From positions 951,890 through 1,015,889 of the forward strand of contig VZRZ01008256.1 in NCBI GenBank assembly GCA_013398175.1: a stretch of DNA of 64,000 bases, written 5' to 3'. The notes under the pieces are model-generated. The model saw only the letters and a list, made by a program, of their open reading frames with translations. It had not been told where the DNA came from and searched no databases. The translations under genes were made by a program, and so were the position numbers. Source of the stretch: Climacteris rufus. Lineage: Eukaryota > Chordata > Aves > Passeriformes > Climacteridae. This document shows, piece by piece, positions 1 to 13,200 of this stretch (position 1 is the stretch's first letter; every line of letters begins with the position of its first letter).

Positions 1-3000
1 CAACAACACTTCAATTCTCATTATCTGTAAGGAGCCCAAAAGGTTAGAAATGAGATCTAAAGAATACAGCGCATCCATTTTTCTCTCTCAAGGATCATCA
101 AGTTTCAATTAGGATGGACTCATAATTGTAGAGTATTGTGTTACACTTCATGAAACAACTTGCAGTGACCACCAGCAGACTTACAGCTTCAGACATAAAA
201 TATCAGGCTTTTTACGAGGACAGTTTCTATGCTTTCTCCGTAAATATGAATTCATAGTGTCTTAAATACTATAATACTACCACTAAAAAAAATCTGAAAA
301 AAAGAAACCCTGTGCATTTAGATAATTATTTCTTGATTAATTTAATGACTGCATGCTTGTCTAACCTAACCAATCAACTGAGACTCTTTGAAGCTCTTTC
401 TGAGGTCTAGTCACCTAGCTAAAGTTGAATGTTAATTCATTTAATTTCCCCATTCACCACCACTTAGGAAAAGTAAATGATTCATGCATTTTATGAGGAA
501 AGGTAGTCAGTATTGCAGTGTAATGGCAAAATCTGTGACAAACTAATGAAGTTTAAAGACTACAAGCAAAATACATGCTACCAGGGAATAAATGCCACCA
601 ACCTCACAAGAAGAAATCATGAAGCATACCACAGGAATCAACAGTGATTTTGAATTCAACTCATTTCAGCAAGAATCAAGAGACAAAATCTTGCTGAATT
701 ATGTGATTTCTTCAAACCACCTCCTTCTTTGAACACCACAGCAGTGCTATGCACAGTGGCTGTTGGTAGCAGTTTAAGTTTTTTGGGGAAAAAATCCCCA
801 ATACCTGTATTTTATTATCAGCATTACAGTTTACACACTACTGAGTATACACTACCCACAGTCTTTGATCTGTGTGCGTATTTAGTCCAGTGATTCGTTT
901 TGACCATGCTGACATCATAGTGAACACAAGCCGTGAGAAGATTTTGACTCTTGGACAGAAGCTAAAGACTGAAGGTATAACTTCAAACAGTGTCACAAAA
1001 TGTTACTCCAAGGCACCTCATACTTACTTTCCTGAGTTGCTTATAGATGGCCACTTGAAGAATTACTTTTCCAATCCCTCCTATTCTGCATTTCAGCTGT
1101 CTCACAAACACAATCTTGTGGGCACTTGACTGTCAATATAACTAGTCTGGTCCTATTTGAAACAGTTTTCTTTCCTCTTACACTCCATCTACTGTATATA
1201 CTCTCTCATTTCTGATAATTTCATTGACTTTCCTGCCATCTGAGTGTAAGAAGCTTTGACATCCGTGACCCCCTCCCCTCAGGCATCCAAAACAGGACCA
1301 TATTTGGTATGTACCTAAAGCTCATATTTTTACTGTCAAAACTTCCTGTATACAACTCTGGCTCTCTCTTATTATCTCCATAGAATTCAAACTAACTGCA
1401 GTTTCCACACTGCCGTTTTCCCAGTCCCAACTGTTTTAACTGCCACTCCACTTGCATTCACACCATCACTCCCCTTTTCCAGGTATATAAAGATCAAAAG
1501 TTGGTCTCTTGTTTTCAAGTCTTCCTAATTCAACATATTTGCTCTCTCCTATTGTCCACTGTGCCAATATATTTAATGATGTCTGTTCCTTACTTGCCCA
1601 TTTGGCCCACAACTCTTTTCCATGCAGAAACAACAATTTCTTCTTTGCAACCCACCCTCACATTTTTACCACGGGCATAACAAGTAAGCCATATAAGACA
1701 ACACAGCTGAATCAATTACAGCACTGAAAAGCAGTGTTATAACACTTTCCTGCTGTTGCCCTGAGTTTTGCAGTTCTTGATGTTTTCATTCTTCTGTAAC
1801 TGTTTCTCATACATTCTCTGTAAACATATCCATGTTTTTGTAACGGTAGTTTATTATTTACATTCCTTTCTCCTGGGCGGAGTGATTTGATGGATATTTC
1901 CTTTGACCAGTGTGACTGAGGGGTGGCGAGTTGTCCCTCCAATCCACTGTGCTTTCTAAGACGTATAAAATAAAGTACGGCCCAGTTAGGGGCCAGTAAT
2001 TGTGATTTGTTCTCTTGTAACAGGTGTCTGTGTCTTTCTTTTCATGTCCTATTGCAACATCCTGTCTTTCTTTTTTATCCATTACCTTTTGCCTTTTTTT
2101 GGAGCTCATGAATAGCGAAGAACTGCCTTCTTTTCTAACTTGTCAGAATACAAATTTCTGCTTGTAATTAAATTATAGGTTAAAACACACATTAAATTAA
2201 ATATCTGGATTGCTTGGATGATCTGCAAGAGAAGAGAAATTTAAATATTTAAGCCTTATTTAATCAGTAAAATGAGGTCTCTAATAAGTCTTACTCTAAG
2301 GACAAACTTCATGAATGGAGCCATATGTGCAAGCCATCTGTGCTGCAGAAATTACTAGGCATTCTCAAAAATCAATGAGCCCAACAAGTAAGCAAAGTGT
2401 TGTATGTAGGTCCATTCAAGTGCAATGAGTTTCTGTATTAACAGAGATACAACTTTATTTCATATTGTCAGAGAAGCTTTTCCATTGGAGTAGCTCCCCA
2501 TTTTTTACTAGTCCTTTCACTCTTTAAAATTTTTGTTAGGTCCTAAGATTAAAATGCCCTCCTCAACCACAGCTATATCAATAGCTGTGAACTAGGAGTG
2601 ATGTCCCTGTAACTCTTTTAGTAAATTTCTTAAAATATACCAACCAGATTCATTTATATTCCTAAAAGTCTCAAATCATCTACAGTGAGAGTTTTGCTAT
2701 TGATTTTTGTGTGACTGATGTGTAGAAGAAATTGCCTAGAATAAAAATTGAGCATGAGGAGTCAGTGTACCCAGGATTATAAACCTATTTAAGTCACTTG
2801 ATCACAATGACCTTGCCTACAGTAGGAAAAGTAGTACTGTTAATTCAGTATCAGTGCAAGCATCAGGTCACAGACAAAGCCAAGGTGGCATTGCTACTGA
2901 GGGCAAGCTTCTTTGAACTACTTTAAACAAACCCAGCTCTTTCTGCTCTTATCGTCTGTGTTCTTTTTAAGACGTTTACTGTAAACTCCTAACTCCAGCA

Positions 3001-5404
3001 CTGCAGCTGTGCATAGCTGATATGCACAAGCAGTAATGAAATAGCCCAGGATCAGCAGGACATTGCATGTACTTCTTTGTTTTGTAAGGTAAGAAGTGAG
3101 GGGTGTGGAACAAACATCACCATCACTTAAAGGAGCAAAATAGCAAACAGAGCAAACAAAGCAATAAAAAGCAGCAATATACTGCTGGTATAAGGCAACA
3201 CTGAGGTAGAGGCCTTCAGAGTAGAAACTAGGAGAAGGATTGTGTTGTGCAGGTGTGTTTTGGGATCAGTGCTTCCTGAGGCTATTTATTAGCACAGTGT
3301 TTCACTTGCTTGAGGCTGTATTTAAAGTCAATATCTAGCCTGTAGGCAGCAAGGACTGGCTCTCCCTACATAACTGAACTTTTTAAAAAGCATATCGGGT
3401 TCTTATTAAATTGTTTATAGATCCATATAGGGCTGTGGACTAGGACTCTGTTGGAGATCAAGTACCCAAAAGCAGGAGGCAGCAGCAGAGCAGAGAACAG
3501 ACCCCTGGCAATTCAGACTCCCTCCTACACTCTGTCCCAGGCACTGGCAAGTGCCTCTCCTCCTCACTGCCCTGAAAGGGAGCAGACAGGCAGAGGCTAG
3601 AGATGTCAATCAGGATATCTTAGCCTGCAAGTCAAAGGATTTAAGATGAAAGAACTCTGTAATGATTGTCTATATTATTAATTAAAAGTAACACAGAAGA
3701 TTACTGTATAGGATCACTCCAGAGATGGAGATCAGCTGAGACTCAAGTATTCCCTTGGCACTGACAAAACAGATGCACAATTGAGCAGAGTCTGTATGAC
3801 GATGTTTGCAAATGACATAAAACAACCAGTTAATTAAGCTTTCTACTCTGATGCAAACAGAAGTCTATTCAATGACCTAAATGTTGCACTCTTTTTTTGT
3901 TCTTTTACTATCTTAGGAATTAGGAGTTGTAACTTCTAGTGTCTTAGGAATTATTCTTTGATGACTTAAACCACATTTTAATGAACTCTGCCTCCCTCCC
4001 CAGCCTGCCAGCCCCAGCCAGTATTGCCACAGATCCTCAAATTGATAGATCTTCAAACGACATATAAGGGCTTTCTCCATAAGATGCAGTATTCCAGAAA
4101 GTCTCTGACCTATACAGGAGTACTCAGAACTGGTCTACAAAGTACACATATGTGATGCAATGGTTTTCTATGCCATGCTTAAGTACCTACAAAGGCAAAT
4201 ATGTGCACTTTTGGTGGTACATTTTCAAAGCTGCTTACAAAGCATAACTTAGTACAGCTATTTCTCCCTATCAGCACCCTCAAGTTACCTTAAATACTGT
4301 TTGCACAATGCAAAGGTATCATAATCAGATATCAAAACCTTCAGTCAAATGTCTTCTTGTCCCTAGCAGCCTCTTGGTGCCTGAGCATCTCAGTGGCATT
4401 TTACTGGATGAGGATGCACCTGTCCTACTCATGACAGCCTGACAGTATAGCATCTCATAGGGCATCTGTAGAGCAGACCCAACTTGAGCATACAGACCAA
4501 GCACAGCATGTGAGTGGGAAAGTGTTCCAGTCAGCTGAGCTCACCCACTCACCTCCAATCCTATGACTCTAGTCAAACCACCAGTTATTGGAACAAATCT
4601 CTGATTTGTGTAAATCAGTTCAAGACAGTGTTCCCATACCAGAGTCTTCCTACAAATGAGCTTAATGAGCTGAAGCTCTTAAGATTTACCTTTACAGGTC
4701 CGCATATTACCCCAGTAATTATTTCAGTTATTTTCCACGATCTCACAGAAATGTGAGCAGCATGTTGATCTCCAAGGGCCTGATTCACCTTTTGTTCAAT
4801 TTCAGTGCAGCCTCTAATTATACCAGAGATCATTTCTATCCACCCCTTTTCTATTTTCCACCTTCCTTCCATTATACATACAGGCATCACAAGGATTTTT
4901 TTTATCCTGGTGTGTCTTTGCCATAACTAACCATTATTCACTAGATTGTTTAAATGCACAAGACTGCTTCTCTTGTGTCTTTCCCTTCCTTCCATCAAAC
5001 TCTTCACTACATAAACACCATTCAGGCCTGAAATTTTCAGATAGAAACATATACCACAGTCCCATCTATAAATACACAGCATAATACACAGGCAAACTGG
5101 AAATATTCACAGCTTAGCAGACATCTTTATAAATAACACTTTCACACCCCAAAATAAATGGCATGCTTTCCAAATATTTAGTTATCCAAAAAATAATTTT
5201 TATCAAAAAATGAAATTTTTTTTTTGGTGAAGCCATTGTGGCAATCAGCATCCTTCACAGATGACTCTATACTTCATTTAACTGCATATGACTAAAAGGC
5301 TTACCCAAATTTTACACTTTTCTCCTATGCTATTGAGCCATATTAATGGTGACCTACACAAGTACACAACTGAGAAGACCACAGAGGAATTACTTTATTA
5401 CAGC
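1..5404. other. Non-coding AT-rich tract, left part
   Basis: No gene is supported here. Open frames are all under about 95 codons, lie in several overlapping frames, and lack recognisable domains or a splice-site framework. The tract is AT-rich with very few CpG. It contains a 9-bp perfect inverted repeat at 2568-2589, a C-rich patch near 3991-4015 and scattered short A/T runs. I see no transposon end, RNA gene or simple-sequence array. It reads as ordinary vertebrate intergenic or intronic DNA. Confidence 0.8.
2568..2589. repeat. Short perfect inverted repeat (9-bp arms, 4-nt loop)
   Basis: CACAGCTAT at 2568-2576 is followed by four bases and its exact reverse complement ATAGCTGTG at 2581-2589. 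A hairpin this short is expected by chance a few times in a window of this size, and no function is implied. Confidence 0.6.
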
Positions 5405-5810
5405 ATCATAGAATGGCCTGGGTTGGAAAGAACCTTTAAAGGTGAGCAAGTTCCAACCCCCTGCTGTGGGCAGGAACACGACCCACTACACCAGATTGCT
5501 CAGAAGCCCATCCAACCTGGCCTTGAACACTCCTGGATATGGGGCAACCAGAGCTGCTCTGGACAACCTGTGCCAGGGCCTCACCACTTTATTAGTAAAG
5601 AACTTCTTCCTAACATATAATCTAAACCTATTCTCTTCAGTTTGAATCCATTTCCCCTTGTCCTGTCACTACATGCCCTTCTAAATAGTCTCCTTCCATG
5701 TTTCTTACAGGCTCCCTTCAGATATTCATAGGCCGCAATTAGGTCACGCCACAGTCTTTTCAGCTGCAGGCTGGACAATCCCAATTATCTTAGCCTTTGA
5801 TATGAGGGCC
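5405..5810 (-). mobile_element. CR1 non-LTR retrotransposon, 5'-truncated 3' end
   Basis: Reading the plus strand gives the reverse complement of the 3' end of a CR1 LINE. It starts with ATCATAGAATGG at 5405, followed by the hallmark 'CCTGGGTTGGAA' and 'CCAACCCCCTGC' phrases. Then come 'GCCCATCCAACCTGGCCTTG', 'CAACCTGTGCCAG' and 'CCCCTTGTCCTGTCACTACA'. It ends in a decaying segment near 5800-5810 that corresponds to the interior of the 3' region. This is the part of CR1 just upstream of and including the ATTCTATGAT-type 3' terminal repeat, so the element is inserted in minus orientation and is severely 5'-truncated, as most bird CR1 copies are. No reverse transcriptase or endonuclease coding sequence remains. 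Many substitutions and small indels relative to the family pattern as I remember it indicate an old, dead copy. The short open frames over it (5288-5645 plus, 5581-5784 minus) are by-products. It is the strongest evidence that the genome is avian. Confidence 0.95.
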
Positions 5811-8800
5811 TTTTCCCTCTTCTATCCTTCAAGAAAAATAAACCAAGAGACCCAGTAGCATGTGGGGTGGTAACAGCATAGAATTGAAATAAGTGTCCAA
5901 GTCCTGAAACTATGAACATTTAGGTAATTGACATTCAGCCAAGATCAGAACACACATGCATGCCAGATCTTTTATTTCAGCATGTAAGTAAACTGAAATG
6001 AAATAAATGAATGTTCCTGAAGTTTGACAAGTCTAAAGTAAGCAAAGCTTAGCAGGTAGAATTTAGAGGGGGTGTTGGAAGGTAACTGTAGGAAAGCATG
6101 TTAAATTTCAACAGAAAGCAAAGGTTTTAAGGTGATAGTTACTGAACTGCACATACCTCAAGGAGCCTAGGAATTGAAATTCTTCAGGAAAAAGAGGCAC
6201 TTTGGCCCTCTGAATACAGTGTGTGTCTTTGATACACAAGTAAAGAATATTTTATATTCTTATGCACTCCCCCACCATTTTTTCTTTGTTTCAATATAAG
6301 TAAAAAATGGAGAAACAAAGAACAAAGTAAAAATATTACTTCAAACCAATTCAGAGAAACCTGGAAAGCTGTCAGGAATAAGAGTCTAGGGGCTTAGAGA
6401 AGCACTGAAGTGGGACAGGGGAATGGGGAGAGTAGAGATACAAGCAACTAACTTTCCTTTAATTCCTGTGTTGCAGTGACCTTGTGAATGTTACAAAATC
6501 TTTTATGCACAGTCTCAAACAGACTTTTTGTCTCATGATTTTTCTTTTCACCTGAGCACCGCTCACTTTTAACAGGGAGGAGAGACTTGGGGTTTGATAA
6601 ATGGAGATCTGAATTTAGCTTGCCATACACCAAAACCAATTAAATCAGGTTGAGTAGCTCAAGAGACATTTTTAGTTTTCTGCTGAATAATCAGAAAGCA
6701 TTAATAGTACTTTGAACAGAAAATATGGAAAAAGTGTGCTCAAGGGAAAGAGAAAATTTTGAATTGATAGAAATTTAAATGAAGTGAGTGGTTTCAAGTA
6801 ACTAGGAAAAAAAACTAAATCACAATGCAGTAACTCTCTGACAGTGCCAGCCTGTGTATAGGGGACCTGATTCCAAAACAGCATTTCATAAATGAGAAAA
6901 CAAATATAAACTTTAACAGAATTAGAAGCTAGGATAAGAATGCACATTTGCAGATAGATATCATGGGGATCCTGAATGTTAAGTTCTCTGAAGCAGAGAA
7001 TTTTCTTTAGCTCTATGTGTATCCAACGAGTCCTTAAATCCACCTGCTGGACACACATAAATAACTAATAATTGATGAATAAATAAATTATTCCATAATG
7101 CAACATGCTTTCTTGAAGCCAGTTATACATACAAACCTTGGAATACAAGTTTAGACTTGTAATAGCTTGAAGAAACAATACTTTTTCTCTATTCAAAGCA
7201 CAGCATTACAATATCTAGTGTGCTGCAAGAAAATGAAACCAGCTCCCAAAAGCAGAGCATGTGAGAGTGAAGAAGGAACAAGGTACTGGTATGCACTATT
7301 TCATCTGAGAAGTTTAATGACACACTAAAGTGAGAAGATAAAGGGATAAGAATAAAGTTTCAAAAAGCAGACAACGGAAAGGAAATACATAAATCTTCTA
7401 TGTACTAGAAGTTAAATAGGACAGTGAAATATTTTTGTTCCTTCAGTGCAGAGTTTTTGACCACAACTGTGCATTTCATGACAAAAGGCATGTTTCAGAT
7501 GGTGCCATGTGCTGCTTAAGAGGTGGAAGTTTATGAAAGCAACACCATGCTGCAGGAGAAGATCAGAAGCTTTCCTCTGTCTCTTCAGAGGAAAGTAGCC
7601 TTAGACAATTCTAGGACAACTTACACTTCATAACAAACATCATAAAATGTTTTCAGATGAGCTATGAATACTACAGGACAGATCATACCACTAAGAAAAG
7701 AGCAGGTCTGGGGAGTTCATTAGAGATTGGCTATGCTCTAAGTTACAGGACAGTTTTCACTAACATAACCAAAAATTAATTGATACTTGCTATCATTGTA
7801 GCCACAATAGCAGAAAGCTAACAAACCTGCTTCTATTTTTCAAGTATATTTTGCAGCCTGCACTGTTCTCCCCTGTACTTAATTTAAGAAATAAATCACT
7901 GCCTAGTACGAGCTTGGTACTCCCATGTAAACGTCAGTCATAAAGCACGTATTTGCTACAAGTAGTTATATCCAACCACTCCTGGCATTCCTTCAGAGCA
8001 TATACACACTGCATGGGTTTTGTGCATTTGAAGTAGCAAAGGGAGAAACTTCTTTATAAGTAAACTTTGTACAGAAAACTTGTTGAAGAAGTCTGAAACT
8101 GGCAGCAATCTTAAAAAGGCAACTTTACCAAAAAAAGTCAATAAAGTCTATAAGGAAAAAATTAAGTATTTGACTCGGTATACTGTATTTACTGAAAGTT
8201 TAATTTTTAAAACAATCCAAGTCTACTCCTAGTTGAAGTCAATACCACTTCATAGATTATTTGATAGTTGTGTCAGTATATAGGCAGAAAATGTTTTGCA
8301 TAAGGTTATTAATTGTAACTTCAAAAATTTTCAACATTCATAAACACTTAAAACACCTTCTTCAAAACACGTGTGATGTATCTGAATAAGGCTTTTTTTA
8401 ACTGGACTGTAATTTTAAATTAACAGCATTACTTTTTTTCTTTTGCTCCTTGTTTTTTATTATGCCTATTTCACTTCCAGTTTTATCCATAGAAGAGGTA
8501 GAACTAAATATCTCCTTTATTTTCTGGATAGCAGAGTTGAAATATAATGATGTATAGAGGATGCAAATATTTCCAAGTTATGTCCAAATGAAGACTCAGG
8601 AAAAACATATTCCTCTTCTTAATGACCTAATAGTTCTTTAGCTCTTCCAAGCTGAATATTTTTTGCTTAAGAACTAGTTCTCTTATCTAGTAAATGCCCC
8701 TCTATAAATTCAAGCATTATCAGTACAGTGATAATAAGGAAGCCTATTCGAAATTAAATGAAAAGGTTCTATATGTTCTTGATGTGTTGAAAAGACATAT

Positions 8801-8984
8801 CTTCTAAACAATATTGAGGCCAAGAAAAAAAGCTTCTCACTCTATAATACAGCATTTTAGATGTCTATTCCTAACTAGTTTAATTATTCCATCAATATCT
8901 TGGTTGTTAACATTTTCAAACACATTCTTTTCTGTATTTTAAATTCATGAAAGGAGTTAACTACTGATTGCAACAGCTTATTTC
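5811..8984. other. Non-coding AT-rich tract
   Basis: No gene is supported. The largest open frame is 128 codons on the minus strand (6672-7058). It is rich in Leu, Phe and Ile, as expected of translated AT-rich non-coding DNA, and matches no family I recognise. There is no repeat array, transposon terminus or RNA gene visible. Confidence 0.75.
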
Positions 8985-9463
8985 ATGCTACAGCCCTTTA
9001 AAAGAACCTCAATAAAAACAATCTATCCGGGCTCACTGTGTAAGTGCAGCAGGAAAATCTCACAGCTTCCCTCCACGTATGTCATACGATGCAATAAAAA
9101 ATATCCTGAATGGTCTCAAAATTCACTGCTTATTTATGCCAAATGCCAGCTCAGAGAAACAGCTGGATTCTGTCTCTCAGGCTGCACAGATCCCCTTGTC
9201 ATTAACTCCAGGCACCTTTGCTTTTCCTGTCCCTGCTTTGTTGTACCTTATGCTCCTTTCGGGATCTCTTCCTTGCTCTCTACTCACATGCTTACGGGAC
9301 ACCACAATAAAGGAAAGCACTCTTATCCTTCCTGGGGACATTTTGTGGAGAAAACAAGGAGCCCCATACAGGAACAATTTTTGTTTTCTTGCCAGACTCC
9401 ATGAACAAGACATTGGGTTCTTAAAAAAAAACCTAAAAAAATAAATTAAATAAAAAAAAAGCA
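8985..9463 (+). other. Less AT-rich patch ending in an A-rich tract; possible decayed retrocopy
   Basis: This patch holds the longest open frame of the window (139 codons, 8985-9404), overlapped by a 121-codon frame (9079-9444) and a minus-strand frame. Openness in three frames points to base composition, not selection on a protein, and the translation has no recognisable domain. The patch is visibly less AT-rich than its flanks. It is followed at about 9422-9460 by an interrupted A-rich run that includes AATAAA-like words, and an AATAAA also lies at 9306-9311. That arrangement would fit a decayed processed retrocopy or an old repeat with an A-rich tail, but I cannot identify a parent. No flanking target duplication was found. 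Confidence 0.3.
9422..9460. repeat. A-rich low-complexity tract
   Basis: This is an interrupted poly-A run of nine As, CCT, seven As, then TAAATTAAAT-type units and a further nine As. It is low-complexity sequence, either the tail of a retroposed sequence or simple slippage expansion. Confidence 0.85.
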
Positions 9464-10827
9464 GCCCCTCCTGATTTCCCTAATATGTGGTGTCTCCTAG
9501 ATCATTCCAGCCTATTTCTGGATTTATAGGACTCCTAATATGACACTGTTTCTACAGCCAAGAAGAAATGGTAAAACTTCTTGTACATTTCTTCTAAGAG
9601 TCCTTTCCATTATCTCCAGAAAGTAAAGGAAATATAAAAGTGTCATGAGTCAAAATAATTCCTGTCAAGACTTTCTGCTATTTTTCACTGAACTGTGTCT
9701 CTCTGCCTGACTGACACAGTTTCTTTCCTCTTTCAGCCTCTGCATGATGGAGAGGACTTCTTAACATTCCCAGGAGCTGTTTAAACTATTATGGTTAAGT
9801 GCTATTGCTGACTGACTGTGAAGTTCATTTCAAGAGTTGGAAGCATAATTATTACTACTCCATTTAGACTGGACTGTCATTTCAACTACTCTCATAGGTG
9901 CTTTATGACTATCCAACTTCACAATAGCCAGAAAAGGCAGTCCTTTTTCAGATTACCTGTTTGCATCTAGAAGCTGCACTTATAATTGCAGAGGACTGTG
10001 GTAATACTTTTTCAAATAGAAAATTTCAAAACAGAATTATGTCAGTTCTTAGTTTGAAAGCGTATTTCAGAAGTAGCTTGATTTGAGACATTAGAAGTCC
10101 TGTTGATAGTATCAATGTTTTTTTTTTTCCAAACTGAATAAAATATCTCTGTAGACACACACATTTGGGTTTTTTCTCACAGAAGAAACAGAAAAACATC
10201 TTTACAAATTATATTTAATCGATGACAAAAATTTTCATATTTGTCAATTATAAACTCATTTTTCCATACACTTAATCACAACTAAGGTTTTGCAATACAG
10301 TGATGTAGAAACAGAATTTCTCCAATTTCTAAGATACAACTTACATGAAGATTAATTTAAAAAAAAAAAGGAATTATGCAAGCAGAATATCAGGAACATG
10401 CTACACAGAGGTGCATGGTCCTCTAATCCAGATTCAATAAAGATGCAGAGAGTATAATATATTACCAAGAACAAGAATAAACAACACGTTTTCTCACTTG
10501 GATACCATCACAGGAAATAGCATCGTGCTAAAGTTGTCATTAACATAAATAATTATCTGAGTTTTAAAAAGTGTCTCCTCATTTACCAGTTAACAGTATT
10601 TTTTATTGCTTTATATATGTTTACATGTTGCAACAGTAAAATACTCTACCATTTTCCTGCTTTCTAGCTGTTTTGACAGATATCATTTGCAAGAATTATG
10701 TATTTGGCAAATACCAGGCTAAGCATTATAATTTCCTGCTTGTGTGTAATACAGATTGATTATTCCCAAATACATTTGACATTTTAAAATAAGTATTTAC
10801 TGCAAGTAGCAAAGAAACAAGAGGGAA
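9464..10827. other. Non-coding AT-rich tract
   Basis: No open frame of interest, no RNA gene and no repeat terminus is visible. Short T and A runs occur at about 10121-10130 and 10359-10369. Confidence 0.75.
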
Positions 10828-10920
10828 TACTCCAGATCTCCCTTTAAATCCAAGCTCAGGCATTCATTCAATGTGTGACCTCAGGCAACAGATTTGACCT
10901 CTTTCTAGTTCAGTCAATTC
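10828..10920 (+). mobile_element. MIR-type tRNA-derived SINE remnant (core region)
   Basis: The segment 10847-10920 can be laid along the MIR core pattern as I remember it, almost without gaps. An 'AATCCAAGCTC' segment corresponds to the end of the tRNA-related part. 'TGTGTGACCTCAGGCAA' at 10872-10888 matches the diagnostic TGTGTGACCTTGGGCAA core. It is followed by 'TGACCTCT' and 'TTCAGT', in the positions of the MIR 'TAACCTCT' and 'CTCAGT' blocks. MIRs were active in early amniotes, so this is a very old fossil with no coding capacity. Similarity was judged by eye; an alignment to the CORE-SINE families would settle it. Confidence 0.65.
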
Positions 10921-11231
10921 AGCTGGCTAAGAGCAGGAAATCACTGAAAACCAGATGCTGCATCTAAAAGCAGACTTTCCCCGGGTAAATAAATTACAAG
11001 AGAGCCACCGGGATGGAGGAATATAGTGTTTCTTATTGTAAGAGTTAGGAAGGCATATGGATGTAAACTGGAAGTAAGCCAGAGGTCTTTTAGCCTTGAG
11101 CTTTACTTTGATATCTGAAAAATAGCATTTTTAATGCTGTACAGGTACGAAGATTTTTATGCTATAACTAGACTGCAAGATTAGACTATCTTTATTCAAA
11201 TGTATTCAGATCATGGAATCAAGATGGCGCC

Positions 11232-11247
11232 TTTTTTTTTTTTTTTT
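11232..11247. repeat. Poly-T run (16 nt)
   Basis: This is an uninterrupted run of 16 T. It lies between GATGGCGCC and GCC, so it is a sharp homopolymer in an otherwise mixed context. Confidence 0.95.
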
Positions 11248-13029
11248 GCCAAAATTACTGCTCACAGACATCTGAAGCATTAACACCAATGTCTGATCAC
11301 ATCTGCATAATGTAAGACAATGGCCAAGATTCAGATTTATAAGGACTTTGAGAACTACTGTAAATGAAGTCTGTGGTAATTTTGGAATACTAAGAGAGTC
11401 TGGGTCTCTTTTTCCTGTGAGGGGGAAAATACATCTTCCCAGCATTTCTTCCTTTTTTCCTCGATCCAGCTCACGTCAAACCACTTTAGAGTATGGTTGT
11501 GGCTGCCAGAGTTATGAGCACAAAGTTCACATAGGTTTCAGAACGGAAGGAATGTATCACACCCTGTCCCACCAACATAAAATGGAAAAGAAAGGGTAAA
11601 GGTGGAAAGGTTTATATTTGGTTCACTTTTCCTACATCTAGTAGAATGGTTGCTATTGCTCATCCAAACTTCTAAACCTTTAGGACAAACCACTAATGCA
11701 CCTACACAGTCAACTTTTGATCTGAATATTGGACAAATGTAATTGAAAATATTAATGGAGATGACATAATCCTGCATCTTGGTTAGAACACTAATAAACA
11801 GGCTGAAGTAAAGAAAAATCTGATTTGTTAAGTGTGGCTTTTAGCAGGTATTAAAATGTACAGGAAAGCTTAACAAAATGTTCAGTAACTGACAGTAGAG
11901 GAGGTTCTGTCTACTGTAATAATGTAGCAGGACATGGAAACTTCTCGACCCTCTTGACAACTATTTACACCACATTTGTCACAAAGATCAAACCACATTT
12001 ACCAAAACCTGAAACAATTTATATCTACCAGCAGCCTGGATATCAAGAACTTAAAAACTTGTTTATAGTCTTTAACTTTTACAGGAATGTAAGTAGAACA
12101 TTATTCCATTCTAAGCATTATACATAACCCTATAAACACTTTAATGTGTTATTGGTTGGTTTCTCTGTCATTAAGCTGTTCTGAAAAAAGTAATAACTTA
12201 AAAGCCCACAGCTATCAAGTAGGCATGCAATTTTTCCACAGGAGTCATGAAAAAGAAAGTAAGCCCGAACAGTCAGGCTCTGTTACATCTGTTTTCTCCA
12301 CATAAGTCTCTTGTCCAAAAACTATATACCCATAGGAATTATCTTTTGTCTTTATGATCCAATGTCTTTGTAATTGTATTGTAGTTCAAATGCAAACACG
12401 TCTGTGCATGTCTGTGTGTGTACACATGCGTGCAAGCAAACTTTTTTAAGTAAGAGAAGAAAAAATATTGCAGTAAAGATAATACACTCAGACTGAGATC
12501 TGGGTGCAATATTGATTCTGATCCAAATTTTTTAGGCCAACACCAAGCACATTCTCTGGTTTTGATTAATACCTTACAATAAATTTCTGCTAAGTACTGT
12601 TATAACCCTGCCTGGAATTCTAAATTCTCTATCAGGTATTTTCTCTCTGCCACTGCATGTATAAGGAAGAAGCACAGAAGAATACAGACCTCATTTGAAA
12701 CTGCTGATACAAGGGCTACCATAAAATACTTCTGATCAATGTCGACTGGTAGAGAAAGCACAATCAAAAAAGTTTCAGAAAAAAAAATTATCTCTTGTTT
12801 AGCAGGGAAAAAAAATGGAGGAGAAAAAATGGAGTTTGCTTCTTATTGTAAACACATACAAAACAATAGAACTTTTCCTGTAATCAAGACTGCAGATAAT
12901 ACAAACCATTATCTTTCCATACTAGATAATTCAGTAATGCCATTAACTGCTTAGTTTTCCATTTAAATATCAGTCCTTGCAAAGAAGGTCAATACAAGCT
13001 TTTAACATAACACTAGAAATAAATGACAA

Positions 13030-13200
13030 ATTTAATTTAGGCTTGCAGCATCCCACTTTCTGGAAGCACTTGATTTCCTGATCTCAATTAAGAAAAGGCA
13101 GCATGTCAATGAAATTAGTGTTTTTACTATATAACCCTTCGCAGCAAAGTCCAGAAATCAATTAGGCACCATGAAGATGAATTTTTGCAGCAATTCTGTG
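13030..13200. promoter_or_regulatory. Possible conserved non-coding element
   Basis: This is a block of complex, non-repetitive, moderately AT-rich sequence with several transcription-factor-like words (AATTAG, TCAATTA, CAATTAGG). In texture it resembles vertebrate conserved non-coding elements. The impression is by eye only, and conservation cannot be seen from a single genome. Confidence 0.15.

Noticed and set aside
4770..4785. Shared word GGGCCTGATTCACC-like here and near 60800
   Set aside because: The two sites share about a dozen bases and then diverge, which is not enough to call a repeat family.
5442..5645. Open frames over the CR1 copy
   Set aside because: They lie on the reverse complement of the CR1 3' region and do not encode CR1 proteins.
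6672..7058. 128-codon minus-strand open frame
   Set aside because: It is hydrophobic by composition, matches no family, and has no supporting splice sites.
8985..9404. Longest open frame (139 codons)
   Set aside because: It is overlapped by a 121-codon frame and by a minus-strand frame, has no domain, and is within the length range expected by chance in six frames over 64 kb.
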